Notes under the pieces: model-generated
Database searches by the model: none
Told to the model about the DNA's origin: nothing
What the model saw: the letters and a program-made list of their open reading frames with translations, nothing else
Shown here: piece by piece, positions 1-8,327 of the stretch
Layout: the number at the start of each line of letters is the position of its first letter
Position numbering within the stretch: position 1 is the stretch's first letter
Translations under genes and position numbers: made by a program
NCBI GenBank assembly: GCA_036397975.1
Contig: DASWHW010000059.1
Coordinates: 1-32,861, forward strand
Source: SZUA-287 sp036397975
GTDB taxonomy: Bacteria; Bacteroidota; Ignavibacteria; UBA10030; UBA6906
Direction of reading: 5' to 3'
DNA length: 32,861 nucleotides

Positions 1-330
1 TCAGAGGCAGCGGTAATGTTACTTAATGTCTCTTTTGACGAGCAGATCAAGATGAAGGAGATGTTTGATAGGGTAATTCAAAATGTCCGAGTGAATTGGC
101 GCCAGCGGGGCCATGATAATTCGGTTGTGCTTGTTTCACCAAAAGGCAGGACCGACGCTCTCATTCTCATGGCTTTTCGCGAGGAGCACAAAGAAAGAAG
201 GTACGAATTCATGCAGAGTGTTGCAGGCCAAGCATTTGGGAAATCTCATGTGACCAGATGTCTCGTTATTGGAATAAATATCGACAGGAGATCATTGCCA
301 TATGGCGTGATTGGCGTCTTTACGAAGTAG
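1..330 (+). CDS. Unrecognised protein, probably the C-terminal part of a gene cut by the left window edge
   Basis: The reading frame is open from base 1 to a TAG at 328-330. It may be the tail of a longer gene, or a 104-aa protein starting at ATG 16, where AGAGG lies about 9 nt upstream. I do not recognise the family. The sequence is mixed hydrophilic, with no membrane segment, and ends in a beta-like hydrophobic stretch (LVIGINIDRR then YGVIGVF). It ends 13 nt before the DUF5131 gene, so the two are probably co-transcribed. DUF5131 genes often have a partner called TcmP, but the C-terminus here does not look like TcmP as I remember it, so I make no functional call. Confidence 0.45.
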   Translation, partial: SEAAVMLLNVSFDEQIKMKEMFDRVIQNVRVNWRQRGHDNSVVLVSPKGRTDALILMAFREEHKERRYEFMQSVAGQAFGKSHVTRCLVIGINIDRRSLPYGVIGVFTK

Positions 331-343
331 AGAGTGAAATCGA

Positions 344-1148
344 ATGTCGCTGCAATCTCCTATTGAATGGACCGACTCCACATGGAACCCCGTCACGGGC
401 TGCACGAAAATTAGTCCGGGGTGCAAGCATTGTTACGCTGAGACATTTGCCGAGCGGTTCCGAGGCGTGCCGGGTCATCCGTATGAGCAGGGGTTCGACC
501 TGAAGCTCTGGCCCGAGCGGCTTGAAATGCCGCTTCGGTGGAAAGAGCCAAAGATGATCTTTGTGAACTCCATGTCCGACCTCTTTCATGAAGATGTCCC
601 GAATGAATATATTCAGAAAGTCTTCGATGTGATGATCAAAGCCGATCACCACATTTTTCAGGTGCTTACGAAACGATCCGAACGTTTGATGCAGTGGACA
701 AGGGAGAACTACAGGTTTGTGAATGAAAAGTTGAACGGTCGGGCCTTTTTGCCGAGGCACATCTGGCTTGGTGTCTCGGTGGAAACCCAGAAGTACACAA
801 CGAGAATCAAGCACCTCCAGCAAGTTCCGGCACGTGTCCGCTTTCTCTCCATCGAGCCATTGCTTGGTCCCGTCGCGCTGAATTCTTCAATGCTGCGTGG
901 TATTCATTGGGTAATCGGCGGCGGCGAAAGCGGACACAAAGCCCGACCGATGAATCCGGAGTGGGCTGTGGAAGTCCAACGTGCTTGCAAACGAAGCGAC
1001 GTTGCTTTCTTCTTCAAGCAATGGGGGTGCATACAACTCGGAGGGCGAGCGCGTCGGGAAGACCTACGGTCTCGTAGAGAAAGCTGCCGGCAGAATTCTC
1101 CGGGGAAAGGTCTGGAATCAAATGCCGTATCAGCTTAGTCAAGTGTAA
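344..1148 (+). CDS. DUF5131 / phage Gp37-Gp68-like three-Cys protein, frameshifted near its C-terminus
   Basis: The N-terminus has the family pattern: IEWTDSTWNPVTGC, then a Cys cluster CTKISPGCKHCYAE that resembles but is not a classical radical SAM CxxxCxxC motif. Further family blocks follow: FVNSMSDLFHEDVP, QVLTKRSERL, VRFLSIEPLLG and VIGGGESG. The biochemical function of the family is not established; members occur in phages and mobile islands. The starting frame reads through FFFKQWG and then runs into an unrelated tail, stopping at 1138. Skipping one G of the GGGGG run at 1023-1027 restores a family-like tail (KAAGRILRGKVWNQMP) ending at TAA 1146-1148. The intended protein is therefore about 267 aa. 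The shift may be a sequencing error, a real inactivating mutation, or slippage. Confidence 0.85.
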
Positions 1149-1219
1149 ACAGAATCCCGCCTCAGTTCCTTGTTCGTCCCGCTGATTAATCCAACAATTC
1201 TGAACACGACATTTTTCGC

Positions 1220-1248
1220 TTGACATTGGATTCTTCTTACCTTATATT
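1220..1248 (+). promoter_or_regulatory. Sigma70-like promoter of the arsR-SRPBCC operon
   Basis: TTGACA at 1220-1225 and TATATT at 1243-1248 are separated by exactly 17 bp, a near-consensus pair. The predicted transcription start falls at about 1254-1256, that is, at the arsR ATG (1256), so the mRNA may be leaderless. No ribosome-binding sequence precedes that ATG, which agrees with this. A longer frame opening with the TTG of the -35 box is not credible as the start. Confidence 0.7.
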
Positions 1249-1263
1249 TAACCATATGGTTAA
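1248..1263. promoter_or_regulatory. Perfect 16-bp palindrome covering the arsR start codon, probable autoregulatory operator
   Basis: TTAACCATATGGTTAA is identical to its own reverse complement. It begins at the last base of the -10 box and covers the predicted transcription start and the codons ATG GTT AA of the ArsR gene itself. A repressor dimer bound here would block RNA polymerase. Related ArsR-SRPBCC pairs often start with Met-Val-Asn or Met-Val-Lys, which the same DNA sequence would encode, suggesting that the operator is conserved inside the coding sequence. Binding is an inference. Confidence 0.6.
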
Positions 1264-1603
1264 GCGTTTATCTGACACTCTCGATCATGTTTTTTCCGCC
1301 CTGGCGGACCCGACCCGGCGCGCGATCCTCGAGCGTCTTGCCCGCGGAACTTCTTCTGTCACGGAGCTTGCGGAACCGCACGATATGTCCCTGCCGGCAG
1401 TGTCGAAGCACCTTCGCATCCTGGAGGAGGCTGGATTGATCTCTCGCACGAGGGACGGCCGTGTTCATCGCATGCAGATTTCGAGTAAGCCATTGAAAGA
1501 TGCCCTTGCATGGCTTGAAGGCTACAGAAAATTCTGGGAGGAACGATTTGACTCTCTTGAAGAAATACTCAAAAACCCGAAGAACAAAAAGGAGGCTCCA
1601 TGA
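1256..1603 (+). CDS. ArsR-family winged-helix repressor of the SRPBCC-associated type
   Basis: A 115-aa DNA-binding protein with the hallmark N-terminus VFSALADPTRRAILERLA (about residues 12-29). The helix-turn-helix MSLPAVSKHLRILEEAGL lies at residues 44-61, followed by a wing (RDGRVHRMQIS). It contains no cysteine, so it is unlikely to be a thiolate metal sensor; this subgroup is usually paired with an AHSA1/SRPBCC protein and the inducer is unknown. I chose ATG 1256 because the family homology starts there. The stop codon overlaps the ATG of the next gene (ATGA at 1600-1603), indicating translational coupling. It is probably self-repressed through the palindrome over its start codon. Confidence 0.9.
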   Translation: MVKRLSDTLDHVFSALADPTRRAILERLARGTSSVTELAEPHDMSLPAVSKHLRILEEAGLISRTRDGRVHRMQISSKPLKDALAWLEGYRKFWEERFDSLEEILKNPKNKKEAP

Positions 1604-2061
1604 CCACTCAAACCACCACAGGCCAGGCAACAGAAACAACATTGTACATGAAGCGCGTCTTTCAGGCACCACGAGAGAAGGTGTTCCAGGCGTGGACGTC
1701 ACCGGATCTTTTGAAGAAGTGGTTTGCCGCATCGGATGATTATACCTGTCCGATCGCCGAGGTCGAAGCGCGTGTAGGGGGGAAATTCCGAATCGCGATG
1801 AAGCACACGACCAAAGGAGTGACTCACACTGCCGTTGGAATATATCGTGTAGTGAAATCCCCCGAACGGCTTGTGTTCACATGGTCATGGGAGGGGGAAG
1901 AGGAAAACGGGGAAACTCTCGTAAGCATTGATTTTCGTTCAGTCGGCAATACAACGGAGATGCTCTTTAAGCACGAGAACTTCCCCTCCAGGAAGGTTCG
2001 GGACGACCATGAGCAAGGATGGATCGGATGCTTCAACAAATTTACAGCTGCCGTTGAATAG
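1600..2061 (+). CDS. SRPBCC (AHSA1/START-like) domain protein
   Basis: A 153-aa single-domain protein of the activator-of-Hsp90-ATPase-1-like group of the SRPBCC fold, which forms a deep hydrophobic ligand cavity. Recognisable blocks are VFQAPREKVFQAWTSPDLLKKWF near residues 20-42, the GGKFRI turn near 62, PERLVFTW in the middle, and a C-terminal HEQGWIGCFNKF helix where the family usually has a W.xxLdrL pattern. A strong AGGAGG sits just before its ATG at the end of arsR. The partner repressor presumably controls it. The ligand or substrate cannot be read from the sequence; such proteins are often linked to small-molecule stress. A hairpin terminator follows. Confidence 0.88.
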   Translation: MTTQTTTGQATETTLYMKRVFQAPREKVFQAWTSPDLLKKWFAASDDYTCPIAEVEARVGGKFRIAMKHTTKGVTHTAVGIYRVVKSPERLVFTWSWEGEEENGETLVSIDFRSVGNTTEMLFKHENFPSRKVRDDHEQGWIGCFNKFTAAVE

Positions 2062-2078
2062 AAGCACCCTTTGTCGAA

Positions 2079-2104
2079 AGCCCTGGCTTGGCCGGGGCTT
2101 TTTT
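2079..2104 (+). terminator. Rho-independent terminator of the arsR-SRPBCC operon
   Basis: AGCCCTGGC (2079-2087), loop TTG, then GCCGGGGCT (2091-2099) form a 9-bp stem with one G-T wobble. It is followed by a T run to 2104. It lies 18 bp after the SRPBCC stop codon. Confidence 0.85.
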
Positions 2105-2201
2105 GTTTCCGAAAGCTCACTCCTGCACATCTCTTGAATCTCTTCTTTATGCTCGTTACCTTTTCACAAAATGCATGGGCAACTCAAAGGTCAACAATAG
2201 A

Positions 2202-3068
2202 ATGAACCACAAGCAGTTTCTTGCTCCCCCGGAAAAGAAAATTAAGCTAAAACAGTACGACCCTGGATTTACCGGGACCTTTGCCTCAAAGGATGAGGCA
2301 AGAGACAAGCTCGAGTCCGATATTGCATCACTGGCGAAGCTTCAGGATGTCTTCTATGCACACAACAGATTCTCACTGCTCATTATATTCCAAGCAATGG
2401 ATGCGGCCGGCAAGGATAGCACTATCAAGCATGTGATGAGCGGCGTTAACCCGCAGGGATGCCAGGTATTCAGCTTCAAAGCCCCATCGGCGGAGGAGCT
2501 TGATCATACATACCTCTGGCGTTGCATGAAGGCTTTGCCCGAACGTGGTCGTATCGGCATTTTCAATCGCTCGTACTATGAAGAAGTTCTTATCGACCGA
2601 GTTCACCCAGAGATCCTTGCCGCAAGCAGGCTGCCCGATTCAGTGAAGAACGATGGCGATATCTGGCAACAGCGCTACGAGGACATTAACTCATTTGAGC
2701 GATACCTGACACGAAATGGCACGGTCATTCTCAAGTTCTTCCTCCATGTATCAAAGGAAGAGCAGAAGAAACGATTCTTGAAGAGAATTGAGAAGCAGGC
2801 GAAGAACTGGAAATTCTCTTTACGAGATGTGGAGGAACGGCAATATTGGGACGATTACATGAATGCGTACGAGGAGATGTTCAGCAATACCGGCACAACA
2901 TGGGCGCCGTGGCACATTATCCCTGCTGATCATAAATGGTTTACGCGTGCGGCCGTCGCTGATATTATTGTGTCCACACTCCGATCACTTGACTTGCAAT
3001 ATCCATCTCTCAGTGAGGATCAACTTCAGTCGCTTGAAAAATCGAGGATTCAATTGGAACAAGATTAA
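2202..3068 (+). CDS. ppk2: Polyphosphate kinase 2 family, class III-like nucleotide phosphotransferase
   Basis: A 288-aa cytoplasmic kinase that transfers phosphate between inorganic polyphosphate and nucleotides. It has the Walker A block AMDAAGKDS (about residues 65-73), the lid and Walker B region GRIGIFNRSYYEEVL (about 116-130), then LKFFLHVSKEEQKKRF and the C-terminal APWHIIPADHKWF block. Length and these blocks agree best with class III PPK2 enzymes (AMP and ADP phosphorylation), but class cannot be fixed without alignment. ATG 2202 was chosen because family similarity starts there, with AAAGG 11 nt upstream. ATG 2175 is possible; the longer open frame from 2088 would run through the preceding terminator. 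The gene stands alone, convergent with the peptidase operon. Confidence 0.88.
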   Translation: MNHKQFLAPPEKKIKLKQYDPGFTGTFASKDEARDKLESDIASLAKLQDVFYAHNRFSLLIIFQAMDAAGKDSTIKHVMSGVNPQGCQVFSFKAPSAEELDHTYLWRCMKALPERGRIGIFNRSYYEEVLIDRVHPEILAASRLPDSVKNDGDIWQQRYEDINSFERYLTRNGTVILKFFLHVSKEEQKKRFLKRIEKQAKNWKFSLRDVEERQYWDDYMNAYEEMFSNTGTTWAPWHIIPADHKWFTRAAVADIIVSTLRSLDLQYPSLSEDQLQSLEKSRIQLEQD

Positions 3069-3100
3069 CTAGTGGCGTTTTGATGAGGTACAGTCAGAAC

Positions 3101-3132
3101 AAAAAAGGCTCAGGGGTTTTCCCCTGAGCCTT
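3101..3132 (-). terminator. Strong hairpin terminator between convergent ppk2 and the M16 peptidase operon
   Basis: AAGGCTCAGGGG (3105-3116) and CCCCTGAGCCTT (3121-3132) form a perfect 12-bp stem with a TTTT loop. The six A bases at 3101-3106 give a U run on the minus-strand transcript, so it mainly serves the peptidase operon ending at 3158. The same stem lies 36 bp after the ppk2 stop and may act in both directions. Confidence 0.88.
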
Positions 3133-3157
3133 GCTCCTTAAGAAGGAAAAGGAATCG

Positions 3158-4516
3158 CTACTGGACGAGCACTTCTTTTTCCATTACGGTAATTTTGATT
3201 GAAGGATCAGCCCCTTGAAGAATTGGTTTGATCCTGTCGACGTCGCCATAGAAAACCATCTGCATGTTCTTTGTGTCAAATACCTCCTGCACCATTTTCT
3301 GGGCACTCTCGAGTGTCACTGCATCGACTTTCCGATAGTACTCTTCCTTTGGCAGGAGAGGAATTCCATATCTATCCCGGTTTACGATGCTTGCCAGCTT
3401 AAAATTCGGATCGAGCTGGTATGCGTAGCGGTTTTTAAATGCATTGTTTCGCCGCGCAAGGCCCTCCTGAAAATCGGGGTTGTTTGAAAACGACTGTATA
3501 AGGTGGAGCATTTCGGGAATTAACTTGTCTGACGTTTCCGGGGTCGGGTCGGCATAATACATAATCCGGCCTTTCAATCCACCATTCCGTTGTTGGAAGG
3601 CATAGGCGCCGTAGCACCAACCATTTTTTCCTCTCAAAACATCGAATAACAATCCCTGTGAGCTTCCCAATGCATCCACCACCAAATCAAGATCGAAGCG
3701 GCGCTGGTCTGTCGGCGATATCCCCGCGTGCGTCCACCGAAAGCGATCGTTCGTTGACTGCGGAAATGAAAAGATAAATGCTTCCCGCCCATTCGCAGGT
3801 GTAAATTCTACTTCCGGTTTTAGTTTAAAGCCGTTGGTTTTTCTCCCCTCAGAGAAAAGGGCAGTTTTCTGCTCAACCACATTCTTGGGAAGATCTGAGA
3901 TGGAAGTAAAGTAGAGAACAGAAGCACGGCGAACGTTGTCAAAGTACCGGACAACATCATCTCTTGTGATACGGCCCAAGGCAGAACGTGACCCAAATTT
4001 TCCGAAACGGCTCCCGTTATAGGCGACAAATGCCGTTGCTTGCGCAAGCACCCCGTCTGCATTCTCTAATGATGCTTCTAACTGGTTGAGCTTTTGTTTT
4101 CGCACCAGTTCCAGTTCCTCTTGTGGAAAACTGGCGTCCTTCATGATCTTTTCCACAAGATCAATCGTTTGATTGATGTTCTTTGAAAAACATGAAATCG
4201 TAACAGAGAAATCGGTTTGCGATACGTCGGCGTCCACGTCAGCACCGAGAAGCTCAAATTGCCGTGAAATCGTCTCTCGGGACATAGATGGAGTGCCGCG
4301 AAAGAGAAGACTCGCCGTCATCTCGGCGAGCCCGGCAAGCTGTTCCGTCTCCTGCTGTTCACCCGCTCCATGAAACACAAGCGTCAGCCTGGTGGTTGGA
4401 ACCCGGACATCCTGCTGGTAGTACATTGCATTGTTCTTGATAGTATCGGCTGCTAGTTGGCGGGTTGCGCCTGTCGATGTAAGGAGTAGGGCAATGAAAA
4501 GTATTCTCGTTTTCAT
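3158..4516 (-). CDS. Exported M16-family peptidase-like protein, non-catalytic subunit
   Basis: A 452-aa protein with a signal peptide (MKTRILFIALLLTSTGA, cleavage likely near residue 22). It has the M16 fold: an N-terminal domain with GLAEMTASLLFRGT and a C-terminal M16 domain with RGKNGWCYGAYAFQ near its middle. The zinc motif HxxEH is lost: at the aligned position H, E and H are replaced by E65, A68 and S69. It should therefore be the structural partner of the upstream active subunit, as in heterodimeric M16 peptidases. The start codon overlaps the stop of that gene by 4 nt (ATGA), which supports equal co-translation. The likely site of action is the periplasm; the substrate is unknown. 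Confidence 0.88.
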   Translation of the reverse strand: MKTRILFIALLLTSTGATRQLAADTIKNNAMYYQQDVRVPTTRLTLVFHGAGEQQETEQLAGLAEMTASLLFRGTPSMSRETISRQFELLGADVDADVSQTDFSVTISCFSKNINQTIDLVEKIMKDASFPQEELELVRKQKLNQLEASLENADGVLAQATAFVAYNGSRFGKFGSRSALGRITRDDVVRYFDNVRRASVLYFTSISDLPKNVVEQKTALFSEGRKTNGFKLKPEVEFTPANGREAFIFSFPQSTNDRFRWTHAGISPTDQRRFDLDLVVDALGSSQGLLFDVLRGKNGWCYGAYAFQQRNGGLKGRIMYYADPTPETSDKLIPEMLHLIQSFSNNPDFQEGLARRNNAFKNRYAYQLDPNFKLASIVNRDRYGIPLLPKEEYYRKVDAVTLESAQKMVQEVFDTKNMQMVFYGDVDRIKPILQGADPSIKITVMEKEVLVQ

Positions 4517-5913
4517 GATTTTTTCTCCGGCTCCAGTTTCACTGTAGTCGATTTTCCATTCAGGATATATTTTGCAATAACCCTCTTAATATCATCACGG
4601 GTCACTTTATCAATCTGTCCCGCAACATTGATTTGGAATGCAAGATCGTTTGCGTAAATGTATCCATCGCCAAGCAGACCCGCGAGGGATGAAGGATTTG
4701 TCACAGACCGGTAGAGATCCTTCAGGATATTGTTTTTCACAATCTGAATCTGCTCATCGCTGATAGTGCCGCCAGCCAGTTCCGTCATGGAATCATGAAA
4801 GATCTTTTCAATGTCTTCGTAGGATTCCCCCTCGGAGAGCTGGACGTAGAATTCGAATGTGCCGAGGTCTTTGGACATGTATGCGTCGGCGAAAAGAGAT
4901 GTGACCTTTGCATTGTCGACGAGCCGTTGATTAAGAATTGCTGACTTCCCCGCGGTGAGTAAACGCCCCACCATGGAAAGTGCCGGATAGTCCGAATGCT
5001 GCATATTGGGGATATGCCATACCTTCGCCATCGCACGTTGCGTCGCGTTAGGATGTGTTACGGTGGCCGTTCGATCCTCCTGCTGCGGCGACTCGGTGGT
5101 CACTTCCCTTTTCTTTGTTTGGCTTGGTTGATACGGCCCGTATCGTGCCGCGACCATGTCCATCGCTTTGTCCGGATCAACATCACCGACAACAAGTATC
5201 AGCGCATTATTCGGCGAGTAGAAGTTCTTATAAAAATCCTTCGCCTCCTTCACGGTGAAGCTCTTGATGGACGACTCCTCTCCGATCCCAGAGTATTTAT
5301 AGGCATGTTTGGTATAGGCAATGTCATACACCTTCTCCCAAAGGAAACGGGTCGGGTCGGAGAGTCCGCGTTTCTTTTCCGTAAGCACCGCGCCCTTTTC
5401 CGTTTCGAACATCGCCGAATCAATCACCAGGTTTATCATGCGATCCGCTTCAATGTCCGCAACCGATTTGAATTTGTCCTCTGGAAACGAGAAGAAGTAC
5501 ACAGTTTGATCCCGAGCAGTATACGCGTTTGTACCGCGCCCACCGTTTTCGTTCACAAACTTATCGAATTCTCCCATCGAGTGATTTTTTGTTTCGCGGA
5601 ACATCATATGCTCAAACAAATGTGCCAGTCCCTGACGACCTGAAGCCTCATCGGCTGAGCCGGTCTTGAACCACGTCTGGTAAGTAAAGACGGGTGTGGT
5701 TGTATCACGGACGATGGCAACCTGCAATCCGTTTGCAAGCTGGTAGTGGACGATTGTGAGACTTCCCAGCAGGTTCAACTCATTGATTTTTTTGTATTCG
5801 TGTTTAACGGAAACAGCCGGTGGTTTGTCCTGGCTGGTTGCATTCATTGCTGGCTGCAACAGAATCAAAGCACTCCAGAGAATGATTCTTCCCGGATGGA
5901 TTGGAATGGACAT
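4513..5913 (-). CDS. Exported zinc peptidase of family M16, catalytic subunit
   Basis: A 466-aa insulinase/processing-peptidase-like protein. The N-terminus carries a hydrophobic export signal (about residues 9-26). The inverted zinc motif is present: H98-L-F-E101-H102, with the third ligand expected at E179 in the VLTEKKRG segment, 76 residues after H102. The N-terminal GRGTNAYTARDQTVYFF block and the SPNNALILVVGDVDPDKA linker to the second M16 domain are typical. AGGAGG lies 5 nt before the ATG. It is the first gene of a two-gene operon with the inactive partner. Together they should form a periplasmic oligopeptidase, a common arrangement in Bacteroidota. Confidence 0.92.
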   Translation of the reverse strand: MSIPIHPGRIILWSALILLQPAMNATSQDKPPAVSVKHEYKKINELNLLGSLTIVHYQLANGLQVAIVRDTTTPVFTYQTWFKTGSADEASGRQGLAHLFEHMMFRETKNHSMGEFDKFVNENGGRGTNAYTARDQTVYFFSFPEDKFKSVADIEADRMINLVIDSAMFETEKGAVLTEKKRGLSDPTRFLWEKVYDIAYTKHAYKYSGIGEESSIKSFTVKEAKDFYKNFYSPNNALILVVGDVDPDKAMDMVAARYGPYQPSQTKKREVTTESPQQEDRTATVTHPNATQRAMAKVWHIPNMQHSDYPALSMVGRLLTAGKSAILNQRLVDNAKVTSLFADAYMSKDLGTFEFYVQLSEGESYEDIEKIFHDSMTELAGGTISDEQIQIVKNNILKDLYRSVTNPSSLAGLLGDGYIYANDLAFQINVAGQIDKVTRDDIKRVIAKYILNGKSTTVKLEPEKKS

Positions 5914-5949
5914 GATACCTCCTCATGAGAATTTTGAAAAGCGAATGGA

Positions 5950-6906
5950 ATGGGATGGAAAAACTCAATCAATCTACGAATAATCGATCTCGAATGTTAC
6001 GGGAACATCTTGCATTCCAGAGCCTCCGTCGCTACCTTGCCCCCGATGAAACGCCAATTGCGTACACTCCTTGCAGACCTGCCGAATGGTCCCGGTGTGT
6101 ATCTCTTCTACGGAACAAGTGATTATCTCCTGTATGTAGGAAAGAGCAAAACAATCCGAACGCGGGTACGATCCCACTTTGCTTCGCCCGATGAACGGGT
6201 GATGTGCAGGCAGGTTGTGCGGATGGAAGCGAGAGAAACGGCTGGGGAACTCGGTGCCCTTCTCCTGGAATCACAGCTCATCAAAGAGCTCCGACCGCAA
6301 TACAACGTGATGTCCCGCCATAAAAGAAGATTGATCATCGCCCGAAGAATCACAACGCACAAGGGATATGCAAGCGTCGTTCTCGAGGCAGTGAACACGA
6401 TTGACCCCCGAAAGGGCGGACCGATCATGGCAATCTTCAAGACGCGGACGCAAGCGAAGGATTTCCTCGCGACTTCAGCGAGAGAATACGGACTTTGTCC
6501 GGCTGTTCTCGGGCTGGAGCGAACTACCCGGTTTTGTTTCTGGTATCATTTGAAGCAATGTCGCGGCGCATGTGGCGGTTTGGAAACGGTGGAGGACTAC
6601 AATGCCCGGTTTGAAGAAGCGTTTGAGAGACGACGTATCAAGGCGTGGCCTTTTCCAGGGACCATTCTGATCGAAGAAAGCACCGGCGCAGAGGGCGAAA
6701 TCTTTTTGATAGACCATTGGTGCTTGCTCTACAGCTTCGTCTTCTCCCACACCAATTACAAGCTGCATGTGCGCGGCGCCCACCGGTTCGATTATGATAG
6801 CTACCGCATTCTTGCCGGCTATGTTCTTGATGAAGAGAATCGACGGAAGATCCGTCAACCGAATCAGGAAGAACTCAACATGCTCCTCCGGCTTGCCGCT
6901 GCTTAA
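5950..6906 (+). CDS. cho: Cho-type GIY-YIG excision-repair endonuclease (UvrC N-domain homologue)
   Basis: It resembles E. coli Cho through most of its length: PGVYLF...LYVGKSKTIRTRVRSHF (GIY-YIG core with Y, Y, G and R), AGELGALLLESQLIKELRPQYN, a Cys-containing CFWYHLKQCRGACGGLE segment, and the C-terminal FDYDSYRIL block. Cho makes the 3' incision at UvrAB-marked lesions. There is no exonuclease domain, so it is not the DnaQ fusion form. The start is uncertain: the frame is open from 5938, with ATG 5950, TTG 6010 or ATG 6046 available and none with a good ribosome site. The family-like LPP residues before 6046 favour an upstream start. It is divergent from the M16 operon and ends 2 bp from the convergent KamA-like gene. 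Confidence 0.85.
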   Translation: MGWKNSINLRIIDLECYGNILHSRASVATLPPMKRQLRTLLADLPNGPGVYLFYGTSDYLLYVGKSKTIRTRVRSHFASPDERVMCRQVVRMEARETAGELGALLLESQLIKELRPQYNVMSRHKRRLIIARRITTHKGYASVVLEAVNTIDPRKGGPIMAIFKTRTQAKDFLATSAREYGLCPAVLGLERTTRFCFWYHLKQCRGACGGLETVEDYNARFEEAFERRRIKAWPFPGTILIEESTGAEGEIFLIDHWCLLYSFVFSHTNYKLHVRGAHRFDYDSYRILAGYVLDEENRRKIRQPNQEELNMLLRLAAA

Positions 6907-6908
6907 CC

Positions 6909-8255
6909 TCATTCAAGGTTAAAGGCAGACTCCGGTTCCATTCCCTCATGAAAGGTCTCTTCAAGTTCTTTTTCAAAAAAGAACTTTTCCTCTCCAAAGG
7001 CAGGCTCGAGATCGTCCAGCCAGATCGCGTCTGGATTGTATTTGGCGAAGAATGGTCGCATCACCCAATCGGGATTCCTGCCCTGAAGCATGCGCAGAGT
7101 GATGACCTCTTCGCCGTTCACCTTCCCGACCCCAAGCACCTGTACTTTTCCCGGATTGGCAGACATGCTTGGTCCGCGTACTGTACGGGAGAGTCCGCTT
7201 ACCTTCTTGTAAGCCTCACGGAAAATTTCCCACGACCGCACGAGCGGAACACCAAAGTAATGTTGCGCGCCTGTATCTCTCACCACGAACATGTAATACG
7301 GAATGCATCCGAGATTCACTTGCTCGCGCCACATTTGTGCCCATGCGTTGGGATCGTCGTTAATGTGGGCTAAAAGGGGAGACTGCGAACGAATCTCGGC
7401 ACCCGCGTTGCGCACCCGGCGGATCGCATCTTTCACCGCATCCGTCTTTAGTTCCTGGGGGTGATTAAAATGTGCCATCACCGCCACATGGATTCCGGCA
7501 TCGACCGTTCGCTTGATCAAGGCAAGCAGATCATCTGCATCGCTGTCAGTTAGAAATTTGTAGGGCCAGTATGAAAGCGCTTTCGTCCCCAGTCTAATTC
7601 GCTTCAGGTTCGGGAGTTTTGCTTCAACCAGCGCGTCAATATACGTCGCAAGAATCTTTGTCGACATGATCAGGGGATCTCCCCCTGTAAAGAGAACGTC
7701 GCTTACCTCCTGATGCTCTCGCACATACGCCACAAGCATTTCCGTTTCCTTCATGGCGAACTTCATACCCTCCAGGCCGACAAATTGCGGCCAACGAAAA
7801 CAGAAGGTACAGTACGCATGGCATGTCTGTCCCTGACTTGGGAAGAAAAGCACTGTCTCCCGATACTTGTGCTGCATGCCCAGAATTGTTTCACCTTTAA
7901 ACTCCGGGACATTCTTCTCCATTTGCCCGGCCGGATGCGGATTGAGTTGCCACCGAATTCTCTGGGCGGTTTCATGCACTACCTGTCTGTCCTCCTTGTT
8001 TCGAAGGACGGTCGCCATTTCATTGAAATGATCTGGACGCAGCATCCCTTTTTGCGGGAAGGTGAGGACGTACATCGGATCATCCGGTACCTTGTTCCAG
8101 TCTATCAATTCCTCGATCACGTACGAATTCGCTTTGAACGGAAGGACATTGCCCACGACCTCCATTGCAAACAGATCTTCCTCCGATAATTGTTTGAGTT
8201 GAGGAATCTCCCTGAAGTTGTGCAGACTGTAGGATTTATATTTCGAAGTGTTCAT
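6909..8255 (-). CDS. KamA-like radical SAM/PLP aminomutase family protein
   Basis: A 448-aa protein of the lysine 2,3-aminomutase family. The 4Fe-4S/SAM motif is C145-x3-C149-x2-C152 (CHAYCTFC), followed by FTGGDPLIM, which binds the SAM amino group. Instead of the classical PGGGGK, the PLP region reads SANPGKVQV; its lysine is the candidate Schiff-base residue. These changes, and the FRWPQFVG after the cluster motif, place it in a divergent subgroup whose substrate I cannot name. ATG 8255 is preferred, with AGGAGG 10 nt upstream. It lies 72 bp after the acyl-CoA synthetase gene in the same direction, so they probably share an operon. Amino-group migration from C2 to C3 of an amino acid is the expected chemistry. 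Confidence 0.85.
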   Translation of the reverse strand: MNTSKYKSYSLHNFREIPQLKQLSEEDLFAMEVVGNVLPFKANSYVIEELIDWNKVPDDPMYVLTFPQKGMLRPDHFNEMATVLRNKEDRQVVHETAQRIRWQLNPHPAGQMEKNVPEFKGETILGMQHKYRETVLFFPSQGQTCHAYCTFCFRWPQFVGLEGMKFAMKETEMLVAYVREHQEVSDVLFTGGDPLIMSTKILATYIDALVEAKLPNLKRIRLGTKALSYWPYKFLTDSDADDLLALIKRTVDAGIHVAVMAHFNHPQELKTDAVKDAIRRVRNAGAEIRSQSPLLAHINDDPNAWAQMWREQVNLGCIPYYMFVVRDTGAQHYFGVPLVRSWEIFREAYKKVSGLSRTVRGPSMSANPGKVQVLGVGKVNGEEVITLRMLQGRNPDWVMRPFFAKYNPDAIWLDDLEPAFGEEKFFFEKELEETFHEGMEPESAFNLE

Positions 8256-8327
8256 CCTCCATCCGCCTCCTTCCTCTTTTCTTATGTGTGATTGAACTCT
8301 CTCTGATTGAACTGTACCCATCGTTCC

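Noticed and set aside
1..330. Calling the first ORF a TcmP partner of the DUF5131 gene.
   Set aside because: The neighbourhood would fit, but the visible C-terminus does not look like TcmP as I recall it.
5994..6008. ATGTT-N5-AACAT upstream of the downstream cho start, considered as a LexA-type operator because Cho is SOS-controlled in E. coli.
   Set aside because: Arms are only 5 bp, the sequence does not fit a known LexA box well, and it may lie inside the coding frame.
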